A DNA stretch of 64,000 bases from Antedon mediterranea. Its lineage: Eukaryota > Echinodermata > Crinoidea > Comatulida > Antedonidae. Positions within the stretch are counted from its first letter, which is position 1. Each line of letters opens with the position of its first letter. The position numbers and the translations under genes are program-made. Under the pieces are notes generated by a model. That model was not told the origin of the DNA, did not search any database, and saw only the letters and a list, made by a program, of their open reading frames with translations. Of this stretch, positions 34,958 through 49,900 are shown one piece after another. Where the stretch lies: assembly GCF_964355755.1 (NCBI RefSeq), contig NC_092675.1, forward strand, positions 26,268,412 through 26,332,411, given 5' to 3'.

Positions 34958-37900
34958 GTAAAACCAGTCAAAGTTATTATAGATTATAAATTTAATAGTT
35001 TTAAAGTGTGAAATCGGTACCTTTGGAAACAGTAAGAAAATGCTTACAAAGGAGAACATTTTAAGTGTTTACCTTTAGTAAGATAGGCCATAACCTCAAT
35101 ATTGAGAAAGTTTGTATATTTCTTTGTTATGCAAATGTTTGCTATTACACCCATCAATATCAAAATGAAATAACAATTATGGAAAGGTTTTAAACATATG
35201 ATTAGAATAATCACAGTCTTGAGTATAGCTAACAAGTTAAAGTAGGACATTCGACACGATTTGTCTTTGTTTATTATTTATGAAAGTAAATAATAAGTAT
35301 ATACTTACTTTAGCCTGTCCACGTCACAAATGGGGTCCACCTGACTGCACTGGTGACTGTGAATACTGCTATAATGGAGGCGTATGTGATGATAAAACAG
35401 GATTTTGTATCTGTGCACCTGGATTTAAGGGATCTACATGTGAGATGGGTGAGGATTAACTATAATATTGTTATTAGCATTTAGCCCTATTGTGTTTTCA
35501 TTCAGCCAATAGAATAAACATGGATTAATTTGACAACTGTTGGGATCGAATAAAAAAGTACTTCAAAATTGATCAGAAATACACGTACATTATGACTGTA
35601 GCTCAGAAGCACTCACCGATTTAAATTAACCCAATTTTATATAAAAAAAACATTACAACGAATTAAGCAGTCACAATAGTGTATACAATAATAATACTAA
35701 CACCATACTTAGCAGATTCTTTGAACGGGAACAATATGACACATGATTTACATACACTGTAAAAAGAACTGGCATCGTTGAATTTTGCTGTTCAAACAGC
35801 TTTTTTTAATCCATTTTTGTCAACTTCCACATTAATTTGATTAAAATAATCGCGGTATAAATGATGTGCTGTATTTAATGTAAATGATTTAAAATAAAAC
35901 GTTTGATTTGTTTAGAATGCGATGGCAATTATCATAGCTGGGATTGTAAAAATCGTTGTTCCAGTAGCGGTCCTCTTACTTCGTGTATAAACTATCAGTT
36001 CTGCTTACCCGATCCATATGGATGTAGTTGTGTTACCGGTTACAAAGGATTGAAATGTGATAAAGGTAACGAAAACAAAATTCAGACAGAATTAAACCAA
36101 TAGACAAAAAAAAAACACTAATTTAATTTGAATACTTTATTGATAGATATGATCGACTACAATCACTTTCATGGGTCTAATAATGTAAAAAAAATTCATA
36201 CGATTTATTACTAAAATACTTTTAACATGTTCTAATGTTTATTTGTAATTCAAGGGACACCCGAGTTTATTCAGATTATCCTAAATTCGATAAATCCTGA
36301 TTTGTTTCAGAATGTACATCAGGTACATTTGGTGCAGACTGTGCTCAAACTTGTCATTGTAAACAAGGTGGTTGTGATCGATATACAGGAAGATGCACTG
36401 ACACTCAAGACTCGTCTTGTGCGTACCCATGGACGGGATCGAACTGCCAACGTAAGATTACATTTTTTAAATTCAACTTTTAAGATACAAGCCGTTTCGA
36501 AAAAAAACAGTTATTTGCCCCTGCTGTTGCTTGCCAGTTTGATTCCAAAATGAAACGCTATGAATGCCATATATTATAAAACGAATTGTTATTAAACATG
36601 CAAGAGTGAACTTCATTCTTAAGTTTTAAGACATATATGTACATTCCTAGAAAATTATATTTATAATACTATCATATTTTTAGAAATACTTTTGTTTACA
36701 CTTGTTGGGTTTTCTTTTCTGACTGAGTTTGTGATAGAGTAATATTATTATTAATGTTATATTTTGATTTTTGTAGAATGTCAACCTAACTTGTACGGAG
36801 AAAATTGTGAAATCGAATGTAATAAACCATGTGAATGTCACAGGACTGGTAGATGCATAAAAGGCACGTGTGATTCTAACTGGCTAGAACCTGATTGCAA
36901 AGTTGGTAAGCAAAACGTTGTCATATAGAATATATATGGGCCTTTCTACATATTTCATTAAATTATTTAAGATATGTTGTTTGGGGTATCCCATTTACAA
37001 TGGTACTGGGCTTTTGGGCACCCAATATCATGACGTTTTATTATAATTAATTATTAAAGTATATTTCAGTTATGCTGACTTTACAAGCTCAAGTAATTTT
37101 GTGATTTTATATATTTTATATCTTTATCTTTTACTTGTTTGTTTTACTTTTGATATTAGTTTTGGGCAGCACCATAGTCCGATTTGACAGATACTTTTGT
37201 AAGTCGGCTGCCCCGGGTCTGTTTTATAAATATATAGTGTTTTTTAATCTACAGGAATTCTTAATACCACATTTACACAATCAAACAATGGGCAGAGTAC
37301 AACTGTATCGTGTTCAATTTATCATACTGGCACATCCTTCCAAACAATGATTATGGTTACAAATAATGAGGTCGCTGAAAACATTTCAACAGTAGAAGAA
37401 ACAAAAGAAGATGGTCAGAATATAATAACACATGCCTTTTCTGTGATAGCTGATGTCGATTCGACATACAAATGTATCATTTTACAAGGAGCTGTATCAG
37501 CTGAGAGTACCATTTTGTCAGAAATATTCCGTAAGTTATAGGCCTATCATACAAATACATTGTAACATAATTTAAAGCGGTAAGTAGAAGAAATTATTCT
37601 ATTAAAGAAATAGAATTTGTAAAAATAATAATACAATAGCTAACCATGTTTCTCATTCAAGTATTACCTCTATATGGCGGAAGCCTGACGGTACTCAATA
37701 TTTCAAGCTCCTTTGTCACCATTGAATGGACGGCATGGAACAGCAATACTGACGATGGAGATGGTCCAGTTGATGAATACTTTGTATACCACAAATTGAA
37801 CAATACTGACGATTGGAATAAAGAGCTATACAAGAATGCATTATCAGGCACTGTTTCAGGGCTGATGTGGGATACGCAATACACGTTTGCTGTTTCAGCT

Positions 37901-40900
37901 GTGAGACCTGGCGAAGGGGGTGAAGGACCAATTGGAGAAGGAACAGTCACAGCAAAAACACTTTGTGGAAGTAGGTTATTTGCACCATGGATCACTTACC
38001 ATAATATATTTTTTTTATTTTTATCCAGCAATTAGTGATTTAAGCTATTCTAATTTTATATTTCTATCAATATATTCTTATACTGTATACAGTTTGCTAT
38101 GTAACCAACAAGTTAACGTATCTAAACGTTATAAAATTCAATGTGAATTTGTTAAATACTGTATATCGGCTCTCCTTCATAACTTGAAACATAAACAGAC
38201 AATGATTCAGTTTTTTTTAAATACAACTATCTAGAGATGAAGATGGTGAAGATGAGTCTCGCTAACCTCATATTTAATGTTCTCACTTTATAGGACCTGC
38301 GCCAGTTGAGCAAGTAAACCACGAGGTTTCCGATACAAGCCCACAAATAATAGTGATTACATGGACAGTAAGTAATTGTATAACACTGTATTTTTTATTA
38401 TTTAATTACCTTACCTTCTTCAATTCAAACGTAAAGAAATTGATTTTGGTAAAGGCTGTGTTATATTTACAATGTTTCTGTCAATATGATGAGAACTATG
38501 ACATTTAAGTTTATATCTGATTTTGACATTTTATAATAAAAAGAAATACTAATCACTGATTATTAATTTACTATAATTTCTTTCGTATTCAGGAAATCAC
38601 AACAGACTCTGTAACTCTGCAATGCTATAACATGTCATACATATACAAATTGTATCTCAAATCCAATGACGATGATGGAATAGGTGAGGTAGTTTACAGT
38701 GGAACTGACTCGAACGTGACCATAGATAACTTAAGCTCGTCAGCTTACAGTTTGTTTGTTAGTGTCTCTAACAAAGACAGTGAAAGTGAATATGTTGAAA
38801 GCAATGATAGAACAGATACAATTGAAGGTAGGTGTCCCTTATAAAAATTGAAATTCCCTTATACAAAAAGTGACTTTAGTCTACAGGTGATTGTCTGTTG
38901 GTCACATTTATAAGGTGTTCAAGCACCCGGTCCCATGAGGTATACAAGACAGATTATGTCATAGGGTGGAGTATAATTAAATAATAGAATACATATACTG
39001 ACCCTGATTACTCCATGTTGCTGTTGAAAGACGGATTGTGAAGGCATGAAAAAGTCAATAAAGGGATTAATAAAGTAAAATGGCATGTATTAATGTTCAA
39101 TAATTGGAAACAAAGCTGTGTGATCAGAATTAATAATTCAAGTTAACATTAACCAATCACCTCGCTTTTCATTTTTAAATATTCCGTATTACAGATATGC
39201 CTGAACCAAATAGCGACTCTTCTAGTGCTGCTGGTGGTATTATCGGTGGTATAGTTGGAGCACTCGTTTGTATACTTGTGTTGGTTGTGATTTGTATAGT
39301 AGTTATGTATGTATTTATTCTTTTAGTTTAATACAGTGGCTTATTATTATTGTTTTGATCTACAATGTTCAATTTTGTATAATTAATGGTCAGGTGTTTT
39401 GCCCTACTCTGACGTAATTTGTACTTTATACTAAGAACAAAAAAAAAGTAATTCTCGGGTGGAACTTACCCACGACCGCCAGAGCCTGGCGTTCATACCT
39501 CTAGACCTCCGAGTTTGTGCTGATGGCTAGTGGTTAGATTAGAGCCCAAGTAAACATTGGGTACTGCACTAACAGGATAGATCGTTTGTAACTACTGCGT
39601 AGTAGCTTAATCAACACCCTGATGCAAAGCTACTGGAGACACTATAACATGATAATGTTATAAATCATTAATTTTAATTACGCGTAAGTTATAACAATGT
39701 ATATTACAATGTATGTCTCAGTACATGGTTTGCTACAAAACAGATGTCTGTATAATTTCTAGGAAAAGAAAGAAAGACAACAAACACAATGCACATCAAC
39801 CAAGACAAGATCGAATGCAATTTAAGGGTAATGTAATATAATGTTGCGTTGTTGAGGTACTAATGAAAGACTCTACTCGCTTGGCTGTCGTAACACTATA
39901 TTGTTTATTCAGTATAATACTTCAGTACAATATACAACTATAAGTATAGATAAGGAACGCGGAGGATCAATGATGCTGTCGGTGAGGTGCGGCGTGTGCA
40001 GGTCCGCCTCCGGAGAAGTGGTTGTAAGGTGTGTCTGGGCCCTTCTGAAACTTGGGAGTATATTGGCTCAGTTCATTTGCATAATGTCATTACATCATCT
40101 GTGAGGGTAACGATTGGTCCTAAGTTGATCCAGGGGTGTTTAAGTGGGAGTGATTGATCTTATCTGGGGAGGTTACAATGATGAATTGGCCCTGTCAAAT
40201 CTCTGCTTAAAACTGTCAGAATCTAATTGTTTTACGATGGGAACGGTCGCAAAGTTAAGCTAAGTGTTTTCTTTAGGGATTCTATTATAAACTAAATGGT
40301 CATTAAAACATCTGGACAAACTCTCCTTCGGACTTTCTGGGTCAAGTTTGTGAACCTGTTTGAATTCCGATACAAAGGTCAATTTCTTAAATATAAAGGT
40401 ATATCAATATATTACATCCCTCTGTTTCCCTTTTTTTTTTTTTTTTTTATCTATTTAACATATAAAAATGGTTATAATAGTGGCATGCAAAATTAAAGTT
40501 ATATAAAAGAAAAAAAAACATTATACATATATGCAAAAATTGAGTTAGCCAAAACCATTGACTCTGAAGTGTAACCTTATCACTTTCACTCTCTCTCTTC
40601 TCTCTCTTAAAAAAAATGAAATTAAAAATGAATTTGGTATAAAAATTCCGGAATTTATATAAAATTTGAAACAAAAAATGTATATAAAAAAAACAAAAGT
40701 GTTCTTCAAGATCGACATAATTGTGGGTCCGTTGCTTTGGAGATCGGTCAAGAAGTCGACTCTCGTTAATTATTTGAAATAGAAAAAAAAAGTTATAAAG
40801 GATAAATTGAAATCAATCGGTGGGTTTATATAATAATCGATAAAAACGGAATGCACTCCACGGTATGTCCAACATGTAGGTAGTGGTGTAAGGGATCTCA

Positions 40901-43900
40901 TTCAAATATACCATACCGCAATTCAAGCATTGGTATTTCTTGTTGAGGGATATTTGTTGGCAATTTTTGTGAAACAATGTTCCGCAGCATTTGTTGATTG
41001 TACAGTCAGTATGAAAGTTTTTAATTTCGGGGTTACATTGACAAATTTGGCAGGGGGTATCTTGGTATTTATTTTCCAGGTACTGCATGTTACGAATGTG
41101 CGAATATAGTTTTTTCTTATATTTAGTTACAACATATCCAAATGGTGAGTGTTCGCTAGGTTTTAATTCGTCTTGGGGTATGATGCCTGTTTGTTGTCGG
41201 ACTCTTGAAAAAAATGCTGTGCATTGTGGGGCTTTGATGTCTTTTGTAGTTGCTAAGAGCAGGAGGGTCATAGAATAAATATGTTGTCTGTGAAATTCAT
41301 GTGTGTTTGGTATACAAGTGGCGATGCCGTCTAGATTAATGGAAAGGTCGATTGTGGAAAAGTCAAGTAGGGCTGGTTCACTCTTATGCTTCCAAATGTA
41401 GTCTATAATGGGGGAGGACATTTTGTCGAAACAACATAAATAACTGCCAATGTGTAAAAGGGTATTTAATTTGAGGTTTGTCAGTTGGTCTGCTGGACGG
41501 ATGTCGCAAAGGAATAATAAAACTCTTTTCAAGGAATCTAAAGTAAATGGCATCATTTTGGTAATATGGAGAATTACGTTTTGTTCGCTTTGGTAAAGGA
41601 TTATCTTCTTTATAAGGGCACATTATGTGGACAGGGGCGTCATTTGAATTTTGTGTTTTAAGCATAACTGTGTAACGTCAAGCTTTTCGGATTCCATTTT
41701 AGGGGGAAATTTGGAATTGACTAAAATTAAGATAAATAAAATTAAAATGTATTTAAAATAAACAATATTAAACTAAATAAACGATATAAAACTCAAACAA
41801 TAAAATTTCAAGTTCAACTATTATAACAATCTCACAAAAGTAAATTAACTTATAATTCGACAGTAAATACTGTATATTTGATACGCTCGTGCGACTTATT
41901 TATAGTCTGCCCATCCGGTTGTTTATATATATAGCTCGTAATTGGCTCTACTCCTCCCTCGAGCGTTAATCAAACGTCAATTGGTCAAATTTAAAGAACT
42001 TAGAGAATATGTACAATGAATATATATCAAATAGCGCGACAACTTATCGCGTTCTAATGGCCTTCAAATATAAATCAATCAAATCAAAACGTAAAATTCA
42101 AGAAACTGTGGCTGATTAGCCTAAAATCAAATATCAAACTTAATCACTTAAAACTTTAAAGAAACAAATGTGTGTGTCCCGTTGACACAAACTTATCCAC
42201 AATATATCGTTATCATCACAACTTTATCGATTTAAGCATTTATATTCACAGGTAATTACGATTTCAATCGGTCGACAAATTCGACTTTTGTACTCAATGT
42301 CAAAAAAAATTACAATTAAAAGTACTAAGAAAATCTCCTGTTATTGTATATCAATTAATTAATGCTTGAGATTAACGACTCAAAGGTTAAACAAAATATT
42401 TGTTACAAAATGATTGTCGTTCTTTTTAATATCTCAATATATCGATCATCAAAATTCAAAATTAATCTTTATCAAAAAAAACTCGTTACAAAATCAATAC
42501 TTAAACATAAATTCAATTCTCTTTTAACTGAAATCACATTATTATTAAACAAATCTCATCAATAACGTAGACTATGCTATCGTTAATTTAGCAAATGTCG
42601 TAATTAAAAATAATCTTGCAAAAAAAAATTAAATCAGTAATTCGTTGCATTATACAAACGTTTTATGAATCGTTTTGGCGATCCACTTATCGGTATCTGT
42701 TTATCATTAATAATCTCTTTAATTAATTTATCTGTATCGTTATATCTGTCAATATTCCACCAAAATTTGCGATCATTAGATTCGTGTTTTGTTTTATCGG
42801 TGTTACGTTTGGCTGAAGTCGGTTTAGAATATGAAACTAAAACTTGGAAATGTCCTGCTTTAAATCTACCTCGGTTTAATGTCATACTTGAATCATTAGG
42901 TGCTGTCATAATTAAATTAGTTTGTTCCTTTATTTGTTCTTCTTTCATTTGGAATGGGGCTGCTAATCCCATGTTATTCTCTACACAGTCAATGTAAGGT
43001 TGCACGTTAAGGGGTTCAAATTTAGTTGGATGTGTAAGGGTATCTGATTGCAATTGGGTTGGTGTCCTATCATGTTCGTTGACAAATTAAACATTGTTTT
43101 CGTCATTTACTACGTTAACGGTGTTCTGAATTTTCTCATTATTATCGGTGGGTTTATTCAACAATTATTTTAACAATTTAAAAAACAGTTTTAGTGTGTA
43201 TATATGTAAACTCTCACTTTTTCAATCAAGGTTACAAATCAAAATCAAAATGGTTTTGACTTACCCCAAATGCTTCGGATCCAATTAAAAATGAATTAAA
43301 GGAATGCAAAAAGTGTTCAAAAATGTCTAAATGTTCAAACAACGAATTAAAGAAATGTTAAAGGTGCTCATCAATGTTCAAATTTTCAAACAACGAATTA
43401 AAAAAAATGCGATAGGTGTTCATCAATGTTCAAAAAAGGTAAATGTTAAAAAAAACGATCGAAAAAAAAACGGCGTGAAGTTGAAAGTCTCTAAACGAAA
43501 CAGTTCTTGTCCGCTTGCTTCTGTTTTGATTCTTCTTGGGTCTTCCTCGATTATCTTCTTTGTCTTTATCCAATGGTTATAATTTCATAAAATTTCTGCT
43601 TGTCTCGATTTCATTCAAATATAATTTCAGCTTGTCTTTTGTGTCTTCCTCGATTATCTTTTTTGTCTTCATCCAATGGTAATAATTTGATCAAATTTCT
43701 GCTTGTCTCGATCTCATTCAAATATAATTTCAGCTTGTCTTTTGAGTCAAAGTAAATTTCTCTCCTTTCAAACAAATATGTTTATTTTTGTCTTCGTCTT
43801 CGTCTTCGTGTCTTGTTAAGTGTTTATTTCTTGTTTTCTCACTCCGTTCCTTATGAAATTTGGGTCTTCCACCATGTAATATAATGTTGCGTTGTTGAGG

Positions 43901-46900
43901 TACTAATGAAAGACTCTACTCGCTTGGCTGTCGTAACACTATATTGTTTATTCAGTATAATACTTCAGTACAATATACAACTATAAGTATAGATAAGGAA
44001 CGCGGAGGATCAATGATGCTGTCGGTGAGGTGCGGCGTGTGCAGGTCCGCCTCCGGAGAAGTGGTTGTAAGGTGTGTCTGGGCCCTTCTGAAACTTGGGA
44101 GTATATTGGCTCAGTTCATTTGCATAATGTCATTACATCATCTGTGAGGGTAACGATTGGTCCTAAGTTGATCCAGGGGTGTTTAAGTGGGAGTGATTGA
44201 TCTTATCTGGGGAGGTTACAATGATGAATTGGCCCTGTCAAATCTCTGCTTAAAACTGTCAGAATCTAATTGTTTTACGATGGGAACGGTCGCAAAGTTA
44301 AGCTAAGTGTTTTCTTTAGGGATTCTATTATAAACTAAATGGTCATTAAAACATCTGGACAAACTCTCCTTCGGACTTTCTGGGTCAAGTTTGTGAACCT
44401 GTTTGAATTCCGATACAAAGGTCAATTTCTTAAATATAAAGGTATATCAATATATTACAGTAAGGTATTTCCTGTTGTATTTTGTTTCATCTATTTTTTG
44501 ATAAAACTCGTCGTATGTTTTTAATTTACACTAATAAATAAGTTGTAGTTCTTATTTAAATTTAATAAAAGTAATGTATTTTAATCTTAGACGTAACTTC
44601 ACACTCAGATGATTCAACGGCGCCATCAAACGTCGATTTACCTGACGATGGATCTTTTTTGTACGAGAACGTACATGTGGACCAATCAAGAGCTCCGATA
44701 TTTTCTCGAAGAATCCCAATATCTGGTTTGGTTACTTATTTTGCCAATAAGCTGCAAACAGACTTACACAGTGAATTTGACGTTAGTAAAACTTGATAGG
44801 CATTACATTTTATTCCGTATTATTACAGTTTTTTCTATAAGTTTAAGTTTATTTCTATTTATGGATTTTCCTATTAACTTCTACAATAAAATCAGTAAAT
44901 GTACATACGTTAAGAAGACTGCATTATTATAAATGTGTTCCTGATCTAATGCACTTAAATACAAAAAAAATATTATAATATATGAATTTTGTTTCAGGAA
45001 AATTTAATTTAAACATGTGTAGGAAATACACTTCCAAGAATAATTTATATAACTCAATTACAAATATAAATACTTACCATTTCAGCTGCTACCAGTCGAC
45101 CAGGCTCATCCATGGGAAGTAGCAGCAAAAGAATGTCACAAAACCAAAAACAGATTCAAGAATATTGTCCCATGTAAGTAACAAGTTTGCTGTTTTATTG
45201 CATATTGTCCCATGTAAAAAAAAACTACTGGTATTGGTACTGAGCCTGCGATGATAACTTGTATTAAGTACCGGTACTTTATTTTTTGTTTTGTTATAAT
45301 AAGTAAGTATTCATTCATTTTTGTCGAGTATTTTCAATAGTCAATTGTTGTACTTAAACAAACAAGACAAATTCCACCGATTAGGCCTATGCTACGCAAA
45401 GTACATTTTCTTTTTAAGAGGACCAATACAATTTCTTGAATCTTTTGTTATTAGATGATCATGCAAGAGTCGTGTTAAACAAAGTTGACGACGATCCTGA
45501 TTCGGATTACTACAATGCAAGCTATATCGATGTAAGTATAAAACAATTTAAATTAATTATTATAAAAATTAATTATTATCAAATTTGATTTTTGTTATTG
45601 CAAATTGATGTATTTTTTTTTAGCTTTATTTTCTTATAATTATGCCAAGAAAAATGAATAACATTTCTTGAATCTTGATTATTACTGTATAATATTTTAC
45701 AGGGTTATAACAACACGGAGCACTACATAGCGTGCCAAGGTGAGGAAATCTATACAAATATTAATTAGAAAACAGAAAGTTATCCTTATATATTTTAAAT
45801 ATTCTCTTACAATTGAAATTACAAAAATAAAAAAAGATAAATGATTTTTCCAACAGGTCCCAACAAAAATTCTCTTGGTGACTTCTGGAGAATGATCTGG
45901 CAGAAGGATATTAAAGTAATGGTTATGCTTACCAATATCTTTGAAGGAACTAAGGTAAATTGTGAGATTTTTAGCAAAGTGAAAAATTATCATTGAGTGG
46001 TTCCACATATTGTTCTTAACACTATGATTATACCAATTTGAATTATATTCATAAACCTCTAGGAAAAATGCAAGAAATACTGGCCCGATGAACAAGAAAA
46101 GTTTGTCTTCGACGACATCACGGTAACTGTTACTGATGAAGAAACAAGCGAGGACTACACAACTAGAACGATGATTGTGTGGCTCGTAAGTATTATTCAT
46201 ATTCATACTGAAAATGCAAAAAGTATGGAGAAGAATAAACGGTGAAACTCAAGTTTAATTCTCCTGATACTGGTATAAATATAACCATTTTCGATGTAGG
46301 AAGGACGTGAACAACGTACCATTAAGCAGTTTCATTTCACTCAATGGCCTGATAAAGGAGTACCAAAGTTTGCTTCAGGATTACTGCGTCTTATCCAGAA
46401 AGTGAAAAGTGTACGAGGAACTTCATTGACTCCTGCTTTAGTTCACTGCAGGTACGTTTAAGATAACGACAACGTGGTTTAAATATCATTGTGAACTAGG
46501 CCTACTGTAAGTATCTCGTAATCATCTTACAAAATCAATCTCAATGAGGTAGATATATATTCATTGTATTTATTATAAATTGTGTTATGCTGCTCGTGCC
46601 CATTTCTTTGTTTATCATGTACGTTATAGCGACTGAAAAGAAAATGGTTATTATAAGTATTCCTAAACTAGTGTTTAAAAAAAATTTGGAAGAGTAGTAG
46701 TGGGTTGGATGCGCATAATTTCGTTATATTAAGCATAACCGTCATGTTGCGTGAAGTTCAGTCATACTTTAGTACGTAAAATAAACTTGATAAAAAGGAT
46801 CAGATCAATACTAATATCATTAAACCTCAAAATAACGAATTATCAATCTGGCTTTGCTTTTCTTTACAGTGCTGGTGTTGGCAGAACAGGTACCTATATT

Positions 46901-49900
46901 GTCATTGACGCCATGTTGGATATGATAATGACTGAAGAAGCTGTCGATATTCTTCAATACATAAAAGATATTCGAGAAGCTCGCATTAGTATGGTTCAGA
47001 CTCCGGTAAGTTAAATATAAAAAAAACGCCTCTTACTTGTTTTACTTTTTGAATAACATAGGTCTAAGACCCAACCAATTCGTGGATATATCACAATGAT
47101 TTAGTCTTGTCATGAAGGGCAATTTCATATTCAACTATCTTACAATCAAGTTTTAAATTTAAATGGAAGTAGTGGGCCGATTTAAAAAAGGTTGACCTAG
47201 CTGGGTAAAGTTGTTGTGTTTATGTTATCAGAAGACATACATTACACATTCCTTATAATTCATTTTCAGGAGCAGTATGTGTTCATTTACAGCGCCTTGT
47301 GTGAGTTTTATCTCAATGGTGTTGTACAATTCCATGTCTCCGAATTTACAAGTCGAATGAAAAAGTTGAAGCGTGTAAATCCTAAAACAAAGAAAACTTT
47401 CATTGAAGAAGAATTTGACGTAATTACTGTTTTTATATATTTTATTATTGTATGAATAGTTGTTTAAATTTCATCACATGGTCGTTTCTAAAATGTATTA
47501 TTATTATAAAGTAGATAGATTGATCATTTAGATTAGAGAAAAATCAATCAAGAAGCAATTTTATTTCCCATTATTCATTCCTTGTATATGTTATTTTTAT
47601 CCGTTATCGATGAACATAATTTAAAGAAGTGCAAATACTCCAAATAATCTCTTTCACATAACCAATACAAAATTGTAATTATATTTTGAACAGTATACGT
47701 TGCAACACCCGAACAACGGAAATAAAACGGCTCACTCTAAAAAAAAAAGTGGGCCTGATATCATCTTTGTGTATTTAAATAAATAATCTTGCATGACAAT
47801 GTAACCATATTTACTACTGAATAAATAAGTTGTCTTTGATGTATGTACTAAACAGATGTTGGTTTCCGTAACACCACCGCCACCTCCAGAAGAAATGTTA
47901 AGTGGACGTCAAAAGCATACAATCAAGAAAAACCGATTTGGAAATGTGTTACCAGGTATGAAAATTGAGTACTCTGTTAGGAAAAAAACTTAAATTCACA
48001 TTTATTTACTCATTCGTTTTCACCTTTGAATTTACCGAAAACTATATTTGTCCACAATGATGTATTTAAATGGCATTCTCATCACTTTGTTCAAATGCTG
48101 AACCTTTCTAACGTGCTATTTCATACTTGATTCCAAATATTCACAACTGTATTGGATTGGTTATGTTTGACAATGTTTGAATAATGTATTAAATCCTTAT
48201 TTGATAGTCGATCGATCTAGAGTAATATTGAAAACAGAAAGCAACAATTACATCAATGCTTCATTCCTCAATGTAAGTTTTATTTACTATATCTTTATTG
48301 TCATTTTATTATTATGAACTTTGGTTATCAACATTTATTAGAGAAAAGAAAGTCATTGTACAAAATTTCAACATTTTATTGAATAATTATGTAAATAATT
48401 CAGACTATTTTTTTTAGTAATCAAATAGGAAGTAAAAAAAATACATATCATTATCATCAATATTAAACAATTATTAACCGTAACTTATCTTAAACCAAAT
48501 GTTTTATTAAAAATATAAAATTATAAAAGAATAAACATTAAAATTGACATCGGTTTTTATTTTGTTATTAACTTACAAACATAAAAAGTTCCGTTCCCTT
48601 AAAACGATTCAAATCCTAAATTCTGAAATTGATATAGTTTGTATAGGCCTAATTGTTTGATGAATAATGCAAAATTATGAATATTATAATTTTGTTATGA
48701 TTTTTTATAAATAATGAGTAATAAATTCGATAATAGTTAGAAGCTATACGTTTCATGTACTATAATAAAAATTGTATCAATCCATTCATTTTAATTCTAA
48801 ATTATATACAAAGGGGTACAGAGTAAGTGATAGATTCATTGCTACCCAGATGCCAATGAAGGATACAGTGGATGATTTCTGGCGACTTGTTTACGATTGG
48901 AAAACATCTACTATTGTCATGTTGGACTCCTTAGATAATTCAGATATGGTTGGTACAATACCCATTAAACATTACAAATTATAATCTTACACACTGACAC
49001 GTACTGACTGAAACTATCATTTAACTCTACTAAAACAACATAATTAGCTTAATCCCTAAACTAAAAGAGTCAACCAGTCAAAATGCATTTTAAAATATGG
49101 GTAAAAGTTTGAGACCGTTTGGGCATTGAGAAAATTCTAGTTTGTTAGCAGTTTCCATTTCATTTTCCTATCCAATAACGTATACAATACAAACTTTACT
49201 AAACCACACCTGGTTTTAGTAGATAATACACCAGATAAATCTGAAGTTTTTAAATATATTTATTTTATATTGTTTTATTCTATATTCCGTATATAATTTC
49301 AAACGCTTTTTTTAATTAGTTATTGATATATCGATGTATGTTGAATAATAAATAATATACCAGGTCAATTATAATTATTATTTAGACATGTGCACAGTAT
49401 TGGCTTGAGGAAGGCAGCACAAAGACTGTTGGTAATCTGAAAATACAATTTCATTCAGAAGAACGTAGAAGCCAAAATATTATCATCAGAAAAATGTCCA
49501 TATGTACAACTGACAGGGTAAAGAGTTAATATTTTTATATAATCCAATAAAATAAATAATCTATTTTTGTAGTATTAAAGATGTATTGTCCCCCAAAAAC
49601 ATTAAAAATGAAGATTAGTTAAATTGGACTTGGAATATGTTATTTTGTAGTTTTAATAAAGTTAATCACTTCCATAGAAAAAGAAAACAAAAAAATAATG
49701 TTTTCACTTGTAAAATGACAAAATAAATGGTTAAATTTAAGCAAAAATTCATTGGCTGGCAGCCAATTTGACCATTTTTTGCTTTTAAATTACATTTTTT
49801 ACAGGTAAATACTTTTTTTTTTGATCAAATTTTTTTATCGAAGTGGATAACTATTATGTTACATTAAAATGTAACAAAAATTTGTTTAAGAAATATTTTT

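Larger units (their letters stand above)
39828..44463 (-). mobile_element. Non-autonomous LTR retrotransposon with matching 585-bp LTRs and 4-bp GTAA duplication
   Basis: LTRs 39832-40416 and 43875-44459 show no difference by eye and carry perfect short ends (TGTAATAT ... ATATTACA). The element reads on -. A primer binding site abuts the right LTR (+ strand GGGTCTTCCACCA at 43862-43874, a tRNA 3' end with CCA). A polypurine tract abuts the left LTR (on -, an A run then GGGAAACAGAGGGA, 40417-40448). GTAA flanks at 39828-39831 and 44460-44463. The 3.46-kb interior has no reverse transcriptase or integrase, only small ORFs at 40813-41665 and 42634-43053. Confidence 0.92.

Noticed and set aside
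37657-37995. 112-codon ORF on the - strand
   Set aside because: Exact antisense of the FN3-1 exon of gene C.
45697-46206. 169-codon ORF on the - strand
   Set aside because: It lies antisense across D1 exons of gene C and their introns; the + strand exons carry clear PTP motifs.
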